Source: Bradyrhizobium sp. CB1650
GTDB taxonomy: Bacteria > Pseudomonadota > Alphaproteobacteria > Rhizobiales > Xanthobacteraceae
Reading direction: 5' to 3'
Length of the DNA: 64,000 nucleotides
NCBI RefSeq assembly: GCF_029761915.1
Contig: NZ_CP121695.1
Span: 8,833,501 to 8,897,500, forward strand
Made by a program: the position numbers and the translations under genes. The notes below the pieces were generated by a model that was not told where the DNA came from, ran no database searches, and saw only the letters and a program-made list of their open reading frames with translations. Positions 56,576 to 64,000 of this stretch are shown one piece after another. Numbering within the stretch: position 1 is the stretch's first letter; every line of letters starts with the position of its first letter.

Positions 56576-56883
56576 GGTGCCCTTCCTGCTATTGCCCTCA
56601 CGTGCAGGGTGATCGCATGTGCTGATGAAGTCGTCATGCCCGGGCTTGTCCCGGGCATCCACGTTCTCTGTACCAGCAAGGCAAGACGTGGATGGCCGGG
56701 ACATAGGCGAGCGGAAGCGACGCCGTCCTTCGGACGGCTATGCCCGGCCATGACGATGCGGAAGGTCGCGGTCATCGCATTTCAAACATCCGCGCAAATT
56801 CCGTTTCAAACTTTGTAGGCGGTGAAACCGTGATCGAGATCGCGTTCAATGGAGCCAATCCAACTCCAGCATGCGAGCCGACC
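56576..56883. other. Gap between metH and the thioesterase gene
   Basis: About 308 bases without a gene. The central part (56632-56755) is a palindromic repeat element. The last ~60 bases may belong to the thioesterase gene if a GTG at 56830 is used. Confidence 0.5.
56632..56755. repeat. Intergenic palindromic repeat element
   Basis: Bounded by CGTCATGCCCGGGC at the left and GCCCGGCCATGACG at the right, which are near-perfect reverse complements. Inner arms are GCCCGGGCTTGTCCCGGGC and ACGTGGATGGCCGGGAC, the latter complementary to GTCCCGGGCATCCACGT. The whole element can fold on itself. Copies of this type are common in bradyrhizobial intergenic DNA. Confidence 0.75.
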
Positions 56884-57297
56884 ATGACCGCCATTCCCGA
56901 AGGTTTTGAACCGCATTTCCGCAAGAGCCCGCTCACCGAGCCCTGGGAGCCCCTGTACGCCAAGAAGACGGACAAGGCGGTGAACCTCGGCCTGCGGCTG
57001 GCAAAGCCGCACACCAACGGCCGCGGGCTGATCCATGGCGGGCTGATCGCGGCATTGTCCGACAACGCCATGGGCTATAGCTGCGCGCAGGCGACGAACT
57101 GGACCACCACGTTCGTGACGATCTCGCTGTCGGTCGATTTCGTCGGCTCGGCCGAGATCGGACAATGGCTTGCGATCGAGAGCGACGTGATCAAGACCGG
57201 CAGCACGATCTGCTTCGCGCAGAGCCTGATCAAGGCCGACGACGCCGTGATCGCGCGCGCCAGCGGCACGTTCCGCGTGGTGCCGAAGAAAGGGTAG
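56884..57297 (+). CDS. PaaI-family hotdog thioesterase
   Basis: A 137-aa acyl-CoA thioesterase-like protein. The hotdog signature is GRGLIHGGLIAALSDNAMGY (HGG with the Asp five residues on), followed by TTFVTISLSVDFVGSAEIGQ. The ATG at 56884 gives the usual family length; a GTG at 56830 with AGGCGG upstream would add 18 residues and cannot be excluded. Substrate not predictable. Confidence 0.88.
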   Translation: MTAIPEGFEPHFRKSPLTEPWEPLYAKKTDKAVNLGLRLAKPHTNGRGLIHGGLIAALSDNAMGYSCAQATNWTTTFVTISLSVDFVGSAEIGQWLAIESDVIKTGSTICFAQSLIKADDAVIARASGTFRVVPKKG

Positions 57298-57302
57298 CTA
57301 TA

Positions 57303-57344
57303 GTCATTCCGAGGCGCCTCGAAGAGGCGACCCCGGAATGACGG
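57303..57344. repeat. Short palindrome between convergent genes
   Basis: TCATTCCG (57304-57311) and CGGAATGA (57334-57341) are reverse complements, with inner arms GCGCCTC and GAGGCG around GAA. It separates the thioesterase and LysR genes, both of which end here, and probably acts as a bidirectional terminator. It belongs to a widespread intergenic repeat type. Confidence 0.65.
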
Positions 57345-57347
57345 CGA

Positions 57348-58232
57348 TCACCCAAACCTCCACGCCGTCGTCTCCACCACGAGATCGATGAACGCCCGCA
57401 CCTTGGCCGAGAGCAGGCGCGAGGTCGGATAGACGATGTGGATCGGCATGGCCGGCTGCTCGTACTTTGCCAGCACGATCCTGAGCCGTCCGCGCTTGAT
57501 GCCCTCGGCGGCCTGATAGGCCAGCACGCGGGTCACGCCGCCACCGGCCTCGGCATATTGCAGGGCCGCGTCGGCGCTGTTGCTGATGAAGCGCGGGTGA
57601 GGTGCCACCTCGACATCGCGGCCGTCGCGAAGGAAACGCCACTCGGACGCGGGACCAAACTGGATGGTCTGGTGCGAGGCGAGCGCCTCCGGCGTCTTCG
57701 GCTCGCCATGGCGCTTCAGATAGGCTGGCGCGGCGACCACAATCCGCCGCATCTCGCCGACCTGGCGCGCCACCAGCGAGGAATCGGCGAGATGGCCGAT
57801 GCGCACCGCGGCGTCGACGGCATCCTCCACGAGGTTGACAAGATGGTCCGACAGCCGCAGCTCGCAGGCGACGTCGGGATAGCGCTTGAGATAAGCGGCC
57901 ATCACCGGCCCGACATGCAGTCGGCCGAAGCCGACCGGCGCCGACACCACCAGCCGCCCGCTCGGCCGGTTGCGCTCCGCCCGCGCGGAGCCGTCGGCCT
58001 CCTCGACGTCGGCGAGAATGCGCCTTGCGCGCTCCAGGTAACGCGCGCCGACGTCGGTCAGCGTGACCTGGCGCGTGGTCCGCTGCAACAGGCGCGCGCC
58101 GAGATGCTCCTCCAGCGCCGCGATCTGCCGCGTCACCGCCGAGGGCGACAGGTGCAGCTTGCGCGCGGCCGGCGCGAAGCCGCGCAAATCGGCGACGGTG
58201 ACGAAGACCTGCATGGCGTCGAGACGGTCCAT
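57348..58232 (-). CDS. LysR-family transcriptional regulator
   Basis: A 294-aa regulator starting at MDRLDAMQVFVTVADLRGF. The winged helix-turn-helix is in residues 1-60 (FAPAARKLHLSPSAVTRQIA is the recognition region), and a periplasmic-binding-like effector domain begins near residue 90 (RLVVSAPVGFGRLHVGPVMA). It is divergent from the PPOX-family gene at 58354 with a 121-bp gap, so it very likely controls that gene and itself. The gap contains TTGCATATATCGCAA (58243-58257), a good LysR-type dyad. Confidence 0.92.
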   Translation of the reverse strand: MDRLDAMQVFVTVADLRGFAPAARKLHLSPSAVTRQIAALEEHLGARLLQRTTRQVTLTDVGARYLERARRILADVEEADGSARAERNRPSGRLVVSAPVGFGRLHVGPVMAAYLKRYPDVACELRLSDHLVNLVEDAVDAAVRIGHLADSSLVARQVGEMRRIVVAAPAYLKRHGEPKTPEALASHQTIQFGPASEWRFLRDGRDVEVAPHPRFISNSADAALQYAEAGGGVTRVLAYQAAEGIKRGRLRIVLAKYEQPAMPIHIVYPTSRLLSAKVRAFIDLVVETTAWRFG

Positions 58233-58240
58233 GACATTAT

Positions 58241-58258
58241 TGCATATATCGCAATGAT
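58241..58258. promoter_or_regulatory. Inverted repeat between the LysR and PPOX genes
   Basis: TTGC-ATATATC-GCAA (58243-58257) is a dyad with 4-bp perfect arms and an AT-rich centre, matching the T-N11-A layout of LysR binding sites. It lies 11 bp before the LysR start, suitable for autorepression and divergent activation. Confidence 0.5.
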
Positions 58259-58353
58259 GAAGTGTCAAGCGGGTCGATTGTTTTGGCCGCCAGAAGGCCC
58301 ATTTTAACGTCCGAAAGACGCGACATGCGCCGGGATTTTCAGGAGATGTTCCG

Positions 58354-58977
58354 ATGACGGCAGCGCACAGCTATGCGAGCGACGTGGCCTTCACGCCGGC
58401 GGTGAAGTCGATCCAGACCCGAAAGGGTTCGCGCGAGGCCTATGCCCGCGCCGAGCAGCGCGGCTGGCGCACCGAGATCGACGAGAACCTGGCGGCGTTT
58501 CTTGCCGATGCCAACAGCTTCTATCTCGCCACCGCGTCAGCCGACGGCCAGCCCTATATCCAGCACCGCGGCGGACCGAAGGGTTTTGTGAAGGTGCTGG
58601 ACAAGCAGACGCTTGCCTTTGCCGACTATGCCGGCAACCAGCAATATCTCACCCAGGGCAATCTGTCGGAGAATACCAAGGCCTACATCTTCGTGATGGA
58701 CTACGCCCATCGCCGCCGGGTGAAGATCTGGGGCGAGGCGCGCGTGGTCGAGGACGACGACGCGCTGACGCAATCGCTGATGCCGAAGGGATATCGGGCA
58801 CGGCCCGAGCAGGTGATCGTGTTCAAGATCGCGGCCTGGGATACGAACTGCCCGCAGCACATCCCGCAAAAGTTCGATGCAGCGGACGTCGCAGCGGCGC
58901 TCGCCGCGCGCGATCAGCGGATTGCGGAGCTGGAGGCGGAGGTGGCGGCGCTGAAGGGACAGGCGGCGGCGAATTGA
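58354..58977 (+). CDS. Pyridoxamine-5'-phosphate-oxidase-family (PPOX) FMN protein
   Basis: A 207-aa split-barrel flavoprotein. Core blocks are FYLATASADGQPYIQHRGGP, KQTLAFADYAGNQQYLTQGN and VMDYAHRRRVKIWGEARVVE. The last ~30 residues (ALAARDQRIAELEAEVAALK) form a coiled coil, an unusual addition that may drive oligomerisation. The ATG lies 10 bases after AGGAG. Function is probably reduction or binding of an FMN-linked small molecule; under control of the divergent LysR. Confidence 0.88.
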   Translation: MTAAHSYASDVAFTPAVKSIQTRKGSREAYARAEQRGWRTEIDENLAAFLADANSFYLATASADGQPYIQHRGGPKGFVKVLDKQTLAFADYAGNQQYLTQGNLSENTKAYIFVMDYAHRRRVKIWGEARVVEDDDALTQSLMPKGYRARPEQVIVFKIAAWDTNCPQHIPQKFDAADVAAALAARDQRIAELEAEVAALKGQAAAN

Positions 58978-58979
58978 GT

Positions 58980-59142
58980 GGCCCTCTTCGCCTCTCCCCG
59001 CAGGCGGGGAGAGGCCGGTATCCGCGCAAAGCGGATTCCGGGTGAGGGGGAGCTTCCACGAGTCCAGCTTTCACCGTTCCCGCGGACGCGGCCCCTCACC
59101 CCAACCCTCTCCCCGTAAGAACGGGGAGAGGGAGAAGATCAC
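58980..59142. repeat. Intergenic repeat with two strong hairpins
   Basis: CCTCTCCCCG-CAGG-CGGGGAGAGG (58991-59014) and CCCTCTCCCCGT-AAGA-ACGGGGAGAGGG (59105-59132, 12-bp perfect stem) bracket about 90 bases. The two hairpins share the same arm sequence. The element lies between convergent genes (PPOX and livF) and can terminate both. Confidence 0.75.
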
Positions 59143-59874
59143 TCACAGCACACTCTCGCCTTCGTGCTGGAAGCCGAGGTAGCTTGCCGCGACGCGCTCG
59201 TTGGCGGCGATGTCGCTGGCCTTGCCGCTCAGCACGAACTCGCCAAGCTCCATCACATAGGCATGGTCGGCGATCTTCAGCGCGGCCTGGGCGTTCTGCT
59301 CGACCAGGAGCACGGAGACGCCGCCGGCGCGCAGCTCGGTGACGATACGGAAGATGTCGGCGACGATGATCGGGGCGAGACCGAGGCTCGGCTCGTCGAG
59401 CATCAGGAGTTTCGGCTCCCCCATCAGCGCGCGGCCCATCGCCAGCATCTGCTGCTCGCCGCCGGACAGGGTGCCCGCGAGCTGCTTGCGGCGCTCCTTG
59501 AGCCGCGGAAACAGCGTATAGACCCGCTCGATCGAGGCCTTCGCCCTGCTCTTCTCGATGCGGAAAGCCCCGAGCTCGAGGTTGTCCTCGACATTCATGG
59601 TCACGAACAATTCCCGGTGCTCAGGGACCAGGCCGAGGCCCATCGCGACGCGATCCTCGATATCGAGTCGCGCCAGATCGTGCCCGGCAAAGGCGACGCG
59701 GCCCTTCAGCGGCAGGACGCCCATAATGGCGGAGAGCAGCGTGGTCTTGCCGGCGCCGTTGGCGCCGACGATGGTGACGATCTCGTTCGCGCCGACCTCG
59801 AGCGAGACCGAGCGCACGGCCTCGACCTTGCCATAGGCGACATGCGCGTCGACGACGGACAACAGCGCGCTCAT
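59143..59874 (-). CDS. livF: Branched-chain amino-acid-type ABC transporter ATPase LivF
   Basis: A 243-aa ATPase. Walker A is GANGAGKTTLLSAIMG, signature LSGGEQQMLAMGRALM, Walker B LLMLDEPSLGL, with GLVPEHRELFVTMNVEDNL typical of LivF. The ATG at 59874 overlaps the livMG stop by 4 bases (ATGA). It is the last gene of the livH-livMG-livF operon. Confidence 0.94.
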   Translation of the reverse strand: MSALLSVVDAHVAYGKVEAVRSVSLEVGANEIVTIVGANGAGKTTLLSAIMGVLPLKGRVAFAGHDLARLDIEDRVAMGLGLVPEHRELFVTMNVEDNLELGAFRIEKSRAKASIERVYTLFPRLKERRKQLAGTLSGGEQQMLAMGRALMGEPKLLMLDEPSLGLAPIIVADIFRIVTELRAGGVSVLLVEQNAQAALKIADHAYVMELGEFVLSGKASDIAANERVAASYLGFQHEGESVL

Positions 59875-61640
59875 GCCGCCACTCCGAGATAGGCCTTGAT
59901 CACTTCGGGATTGGTTTTGATCGTGGCGGGCGTGCCCTCCGCGATCTTGGTGCCGAAGTCGAGCACCACGATGCGATCGGCGAGATTCATCACGAAGCCC
60001 ATGTCGTGCTCGACCAGCAGCACGGACATGCCGCCGTCGCGCAATTCGCGCAGCAGCGCCGCGAGCCGCTGCTTCTCCATGTGGCGCAGGCCCGCGGCCG
60101 GCTCGTCGAGCAAGAGCAGCATCGGATCGACGCAAAGGGCACGCGCGATCTCGACGATGCGCTGCTGTCCCAGCGACAGACTGCCTGCGAGCTGATGCAT
60201 CTGGTCGGCAAGTCCGACCCGCTCGATCTGGCGCGCGGCTTCGGCGAGCAGCTTGGCCTCATCGGTGCGGTCGAGCCGTAGCATCGAGGAAATCGGGCCG
60301 GAATGGCCGCGCAAGTGCGCGCCGATCGCGACGTTCTCCAGCACGGTCATGTCGGGCACCAGCTTGACGTGCTGGAACGTGCGGGAGATGCCGAGCTCGA
60401 CGATCTCCTGCGGCGGCGCATTGTCGACCTTTTTGCCAAGCACGGAGATCGAGCCGGAGGTGGCCGACAGCACGCCGGTGATGAGATTGAACGTCGTGCT
60501 CTTTCCGGCGCCGTTCGGCCCGATCAGCGCGACGATCTCGCGGGCCCGAACGTCGAAGGAGACGTTGTTGACAGCGATCACCCCGCCGAACTGCTTGCGC
60601 GCCTTCTCGACCTGAAGCAGCACGCCGGACTCACCGGCGGCACGTACGCGTGCCGGCAAGGTCAGCGACGTATCCGGCTTTTTGCCGCCCGCCTTCTGCG
60701 GCAGGAACGACATCAGCCAGGGCCAGACGCCGCCGGGGGCGAGCTGAAGCAACACCACGAGCATGATGCCGAACACGATGGTCTCGACCTGGCCCGAGCC
60801 CGGCACGATCAGCGGCAGGTAGCTTTGCAGCACCTCTTTCAAGATCACGACGATCGCAGCACCAAGTACGCCGCCCCAGACATAGCCAGCGCCGCCGACC
60901 ACCGCGATGAAGAGATATTCGATGCCGGCCTGCGCGCCGAACGGTGTCGGGTTCACCGCACGCTGCATGTGCGCGTAGAGCCAGCCCGAGAGGCCGGCCA
61001 GCACCGCGGCGTGGATGAAGACCAGGAGCTTTGCGCGCGGCGTGTGCACGCCGAAAGCTTCTGCCGCAACGTGCCCGCGCCGGAGCGCGCGGATGGCGCG
61101 GCCGGTGCGGGAGTCCAGGAGGTTCGTGGTGAGCAGCGCGGAGAGGATGACGGCGACCCAGACCGCGTAATAAATCGAGCCGGGATCGAGCATCCTGAAC
61201 GAGCCGATCGACAGCGGCGGGATGGCCGAGATGCCGTCATTGCGGCCGAGGAATTCCAGCTTGCTAAAGAGGTAGAACAACCCGAGCCCCCAGGCGAGCG
61301 TGCCGAGCGGCAGATAATGGCCGGAAAGCCGGACCGTGATCAGGCCGAGCAGCACCGCGAGCAAGCCGCTGACCAGCAGCGACAGCGGCAAGGTCAGCCA
61401 GGGCGACAGGCCATAGGCCGTCGACAGCACTGCCGTGGTGTAGGCGCCGAAGCCGACGAAGGCCGCCTGCCCGAACGAGGTGAGGCCGCCGACACCGGTA
61501 AGCAGCACGAGGCCCATCGCGACCAGCGCGGCAAGGCCGACATTGTCGAGCAGCACGATCCAGAACGGCGGCACGCCCGGGACAAACGGAATCGCCGCCA
61601 TGAGAAGCGCGAAGAAAAGAATAGGAAGCCGGGTCTGCAT
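59871..61640 (-). CDS. livM: Fused permease-ATPase LivM-LivG
   Basis: A 589-aa fusion. Residues 1-~310 are a LivM permease (helices such as [20 protein letters not shown]; loop [20 protein letters not shown]). After a linker ([20 protein letters not shown]), residues ~345-589 are a LivG ATPase: [42 protein letters not shown], and the LivG-specific tail. Fusion fixes a 1:1 ratio. It starts 6 bp after livH. Confidence 0.93.
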   Translation of the reverse strand: MQTRLPILFFALLMAAIPFVPGVPPFWIVLLDNVGLAALVAMGLVLLTGVGGLTSFGQAAFVGFGAYTTAVLSTAYGLSPWLTLPLSLLVSGLLAVLLGLITVRLSGHYLPLGTLAWGLGLFYLFSKLEFLGRNDGISAIPPLSIGSFRMLDPGSIYYAVWVAVILSALLTTNLLDSRTGRAIRALRRGHVAAEAFGVHTPRAKLLVFIHAAVLAGLSGWLYAHMQRAVNPTPFGAQAGIEYLFIAVVGGAGYVWGGVLGAAIVVILKEVLQSYLPLIVPGSGQVETIVFGIMLVVLLQLAPGGVWPWLMSFLPQKAGGKKPDTSLTLPARVRAAGESGVLLQVEKARKQFGGVIAVNNVSFDVRAREIVALIGPNGAGKSTTFNLITGVLSATSGSISVLGKKVDNAPPQEIVELGISRTFQHVKLVPDMTVLENVAIGAHLRGHSGPISSMLRLDRTDEAKLLAEAARQIERVGLADQMHQLAGSLSLGQQRIVEIARALCVDPMLLLLDEPAAGLRHMEKQRLAALLRELRDGGMSVLLVEHDMGFVMNLADRIVVLDFGTKIAEGTPATIKTNPEVIKAYLGVAA

Positions 61641-61646
61641 CGCGCG

Positions 61647-62687
61647 TCAGTCCTTCTCTTCCTCGACCGCGGGGGCTGCGAGCGAGCGCAACAGCAGCAC
61701 CGGGATCAAGAGCATGAAGACGATGACCTCCTTGTAGTTGCTCGCATAGAAGGACGAGAACGCCTCGACGATGCCGACGACGAGGGCCGCGGCTGCGGTC
61801 AGAGGATAGCTGACGAGGCCGCCGATGATCGCGGCGACGAAGCCTTTCAGGCCGATCAGGAAGCCGCTGTCGTAGTAGAGCGTCGTGATCGGGACAATCA
61901 GAATGCCCGAGAGCGCGCCGATCACGGACGCCAGCAGGAAGGCGATCTGTCCGGACAGCGTGGTGCGGATGCCGACGAGCCGCGCACCGAGCCGGTTGAC
62001 GGCGGTCGCGCGCAGCGCCTTGCCGTAGAGAGTGAGGCCGAAGAACAGCCAGAGGCCGACGATGAAGGCGATGGTGATACCGTAGACCGTGATGCTCTGG
62101 CCGGTGAAGCGCAGCGAGCCCGCGGTGAACGCGGCGGACAGTACGGCCGGTCCGCGCTGGCCTTCGGCGCCGAAGAAAAGCAGGCCCAGGCCCTGCAGCG
62201 CGAGGTGGACGCCGACGGAGGCGATCAGGAGCACCAGCACGGAGGTGTGGGCGAGCGGCTGGAACACGATGCGATAGAGCGACAGGCCGATCAGCGCGAC
62301 GATGACCAGCGACAGCGCCATTGCGACCGCGACCGGCGGCTTCTGGCCGGCGAAGTAGAGAGTGACCGCCAGCACGATTGCCGGCAGCACGATGTTGGTG
62401 AGGAAGGTCCGCGCAATCAGCCGCCCGTGCAGCGCCTTGCGCGCGGCGACGAGGTCGAGGACGAAGGCAACGATCCCCATGGCGAGTGCGAGCTTGGCCG
62501 TGCCCGGCATCTGGCCGGAGGCGAGCGAGGCATAGGTCAGCGCGCCATAGGTGACGAATTCGCCCTGCGGGATCAGGATGACGCGGGTGACGGCGAACAC
62601 CAGCACCAGTGCCAATCCGAGCAGCGCATAGATCGCGCCGTTGGTGATGCCGTCCTGCACCAGGAACAGCATTATGGTGGTGTTCAA
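61647..62687 (-). CDS. livH: Branched-chain amino-acid-type ABC permease LivH
   Basis: A 346-aa permease, first gene of the operon. It has the helix-rich LivH pattern (FLVQDGITNGAIYALLGLAL, LLIASVGVHLALQGLGLLFF) and the loop RATAVNRLGARLVGIRTTLS. No LivK-type binding protein gene lies in the window, so the substrate is not identified; liv-type importers also carry aromatic acids and amides. It is divergent from the MarR gene. Confidence 0.93.
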   Translation of the reverse strand: MNTTIMLFLVQDGITNGAIYALLGLALVLVFAVTRVILIPQGEFVTYGALTYASLASGQMPGTAKLALAMGIVAFVLDLVAARKALHGRLIARTFLTNIVLPAIVLAVTLYFAGQKPPVAVAMALSLVIVALIGLSLYRIVFQPLAHTSVLVLLIASVGVHLALQGLGLLFFGAEGQRGPAVLSAAFTAGSLRFTGQSITVYGITIAFIVGLWLFFGLTLYGKALRATAVNRLGARLVGIRTTLSGQIAFLLASVIGALSGILIVPITTLYYDSGFLIGLKGFVAAIIGGLVSYPLTAAAALVVGIVEAFSSFYASNYKEVIVFMLLIPVLLLRSLAAPAVEEEKD

Positions 62688-62771
62688 GACCGGACGCTCC
62701 CCCTAAAGATCCGGACCCGGTCCCGCGATTGGGGTGGATGGTCCGCTCACAGCCATTGAAAAACGCTGACG

Positions 62772-62805
62772 ATATTTGATATGGTCAATAACAATTATCA
62801 AATAT
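62772..62805. promoter_or_regulatory. Inverted-repeat operator between livH and marR-type gene
   Basis: ATATTTGAT (62772-62780) and ATCAAATAT (62797-62805) are perfect 9-bp inverted repeats around a 16-bp spacer. TATAAT (62803-62808) overlaps the right arm and is a likely -10 element of the MarR gene. A second, inner dyad TTGA-TATGG-TCAA shares the left arm. Probably the MarR autoregulatory and liv operator. Confidence 0.7.
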
Positions 62806-62863
62806 AATCTCAAGGGCGACAAACGACCCCTCCCGAATTTAGCGGGATTGCGAGCACGAGGCG

Positions 62864-63385
62864 ATGACAGTTTCCAAAACCGCTGATAAATCCGCGGAAA
62901 AACCTGCGGAGGCGACCAAGAGCCGCAAGGAGCCGCCCGAGGCGCCCACCGAAGCCCTCCAGCTCGGCGAGCTCTCCGAGCAGCTCGGCTACGTGCTCAA
63001 GCGCGCCCAGCTTAAGGTGTTCGAGAATTTCCTGCGCTGCGTCGCCTCGCTCCAGCTCACCCCGGCCCAGTTCTCGGTGTTGCTGCTGGTCGAGAAGAAT
63101 CCGGGCCGCAACCAGACCGAGATCGCCTCCACCCTCGGCATCCTCCGTCCGAATTTCGTGGCCATGCTCGACAATCTCGAGAGCCGCGACCTGTGCGCGC
63201 GGATCCGCTCGACCAACGACCGCCGCTCACACATCCTGGTGCTGACCGACAAGGGCAAGGCGGTGCTGGCCCGCGCCAAGAAGCTCGTCGCCACCAAACA
63301 CGAAGCACGGCTGAACGACCTGCTCGGGACCGCCAATCGCGAGGCCCTGATCGCGATGCTCTCGAAGATCGCCAACGAGTTTTGA
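62864..63385 (+). CDS. MarR-family transcriptional regulator
   Basis: A 173-aa regulator. A Lys/Glu/Ala-rich N-terminal tail (~38 residues) precedes the winged-helix domain: LQLTPAQFSVLLLVEKNPG, NQTEIASTLGILRPNFVAML (recognition helix) and RSTNDRRSHILVLTDKGKAV (wing with the family's DxRxxxxxLT pattern). It is divergent from the liv operon, with the inverted repeat at 62772-62805 between them, so it probably represses that importer until a ligand such as an aromatic acid binds. Confidence 0.93.
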   Translation: MTVSKTADKSAEKPAEATKSRKEPPEAPTEALQLGELSEQLGYVLKRAQLKVFENFLRCVASLQLTPAQFSVLLLVEKNPGRNQTEIASTLGILRPNFVAMLDNLESRDLCARIRSTNDRRSHILVLTDKGKAVLARAKKLVATKHEARLNDLLGTANREALIAMLSKIANEF

Positions 63386-63552
63386 GATAGGGCTGGCGCC
63401 CGCAACGCGAACCTGGACGTATGTGTTCGACCGGGCCCCGTGGTTCGTCGTGGCAGGCCCGCGCCCCCTCCCCCTGATCCTCCCCGGAAGGTTCTCTTCA
63501 GAGGGGGGAAACCGACGCATGATGCGCTGCATATATAGAATGATGCTTGATA

Positions 63553-63562
63553 CATCATGATG
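63553..63562. promoter_or_regulatory. Palindrome upstream of the XRE-type regulator
   Basis: CATCATGATG is a perfect 10-bp palindrome within a run of GATGC/GCATC words (63518-63568: ATGATGC, ATGATGC, GATGCATGC), 54 bases before the GTG start. It is a plausible autoregulatory operator. The same stretch has an AT-rich -10-like element (CATATATAG near 63530). Confidence 0.45.
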
Positions 63563-63615
63563 CATGCGATACACTTGCTAAGTTAATCATTGCAATTGCC
63601 ACGGAGTCTCACCCC

Positions 63616-63885
63616 GTGATCACTGCCGCGCAGCTTCGTGCCGCCCGCGCCTTGCTGGGAATCGACCAGCGCGAACTGGCGCAGCGTTGTTCGCTGTCGC
63701 TGCCGACGATCCAGCGCATGGAGGCGTCCGACGGCGTCGTCCGCGGCAATGTCGATTCGCTCATGAAGCTCGTGGAGGCGTTGGCGGCCGACGGTATCGA
63801 ACTGATCGGCGAGGGCGCGACATCGACCGGCGGCGGGCGCGGCGTGCGGCTGAAGGCGCCGGGTGGGAGCGGCGGATCCCGATGA
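63616..63885 (+). CDS. Small XRE-type helix-turn-helix regulator
   Basis: An 89-aa protein. The GTG at 63616 has GGAG nine bases upstream and starts directly at the domain (ITAAQLRAARALLGIDQREL); the longer frame to 63547 adds a non-conserved leader. The HTH helices are RELAQRCSLSLPTIQRMEAS. The tail SLMKLVEALAADGIELIGEG is the usual strand of such chromosomal mini-regulators, and the end is Gly-rich. It precedes a membrane protein gene by 34 bases. Confidence 0.8.
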   Translation: MITAAQLRAARALLGIDQRELAQRCSLSLPTIQRMEASDGVVRGNVDSLMKLVEALAADGIELIGEGATSTGGGRGVRLKAPGGSGGSR

Positions 63886-63919
63886 CGGTGCGCGTGTCGA
63901 TGATGATCCGGGAGCGACG

Positions 63920-64000
63920 ATGATCCCGGTGGCGCTATGGTTGGTGGCGGGGCTGCTGGCGCTGGCGCCGGTTGGGGTCGCGCTATCGTCGCAAGCGCTG
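63920..64000 (+). CDS. N-terminal start of a membrane protein (partial)
   Basis: An ATG with GGGAG five bases upstream opens a frame that runs off the window end. The 27 visible residues (MIPVALWLVAGLLALAPVGV at the start) form a hydrophobic helix. Function unknown. Confidence 0.5.
   Translation, partial: MIPVALWLVAGLLALAPVGVALSSQAL

Noticed and set aside
60303..62759. An 818-codon open frame antisense to livMG and livH
   Set aside because: Gln/Arg/Asp-rich shadow of two well-supported transporter genes; no domain pattern.
62771..62790. FNR/FixK-type box (TTGAT-N4-ATCAA) in the MarR-liv gap
   Set aside because: The inner dyad TTGA-TATGG-TCAA has a five-base spacer, one short of the FixK consensus, and the longer perfect dyad explains it better as a MarR operator.

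Overview
The window looks like a chromosomal segment of a Bradyrhizobium or a close relative (Bradyrhizobiaceae). The DNA is GC-rich. The best organism marker is a CycM-type membrane cytochrome c at 47.8-48.4 kb. Fused livMG genes, a yejABEF peptide importer and typical Bradyrhizobium intergenic palindromes fit the same placement. No rRNA, tRNA or CRISPR array was recognised.

0-13.3 kb: a near-complete Flp/Tad (Cpa) pilus locus. It holds two TadE-like pseudopilins and a secretin-N-domain protein on the minus strand, then a short Flp pilin, prepilin peptidase, cpaB-C-D-E-F, tadB and tadC on the plus strand, and a TPR lipoprotein (TadD-like) on the minus strand. A sterol-desaturase-family gene sits inside it. 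Five intergenic sequences in front of five transcription units match TTAA-N7-TTAA with one mismatch each. This is the CtrA box spacing and suggests cell-cycle control of the whole locus.

13.4-32.6 kb: accessory DNA with many small or poorly known genes. It contains a metallophosphoesterase, a hybrid sigma-region-1.1/zinc-finger mini-protein, a Rap1a/Tai-like protein, a secreted protein with paired His and Asn-Cys motifs, a PVGKY-repeat peptide, an isoprenylcysteine-methyltransferase-like protein, a membrane lipase-like protein and an SGNH hydrolase. It also contains a UPF0182 protein, two class III nucleotide cyclases of different architecture, an ATP-grasp ligase abutting a lysine-rich mini-protein, and an IS5-type transposase remnant. 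A broken copy of the first part of an M17 aminopeptidase gene (21.4-22.0 kb) and the intact gene (32.6-34.1 kb) form direct repeats that bracket about 10.6 kb.

32.7-39.6 kb: aminopeptidase plus NlpC/P60 hydrolase, then an iron-uptake-like operon (outer-membrane protein, cupredoxin, FTR1 permease) with tandem Irr/ICE-like boxes upstream, small envelope proteins and an MBL-fold hydrolase.

39.9-64 kb: mostly core metabolism. This covers a Yej-type peptide ABC importer with two tandem binding proteins, cycM, kdsB, prephenate dehydratase, an LLM flavin oxidoreductase, metF-metH, a thioesterase, a LysR/PPOX divergent pair, and a branched-chain amino-acid-type ABC operon (livH, fused livMG, livF) divergent from a MarR regulator with a clear inverted-repeat operator. 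A small XRE-type regulator and the start of a membrane protein end the window. Several intergenic gaps carry palindromic repeat elements.
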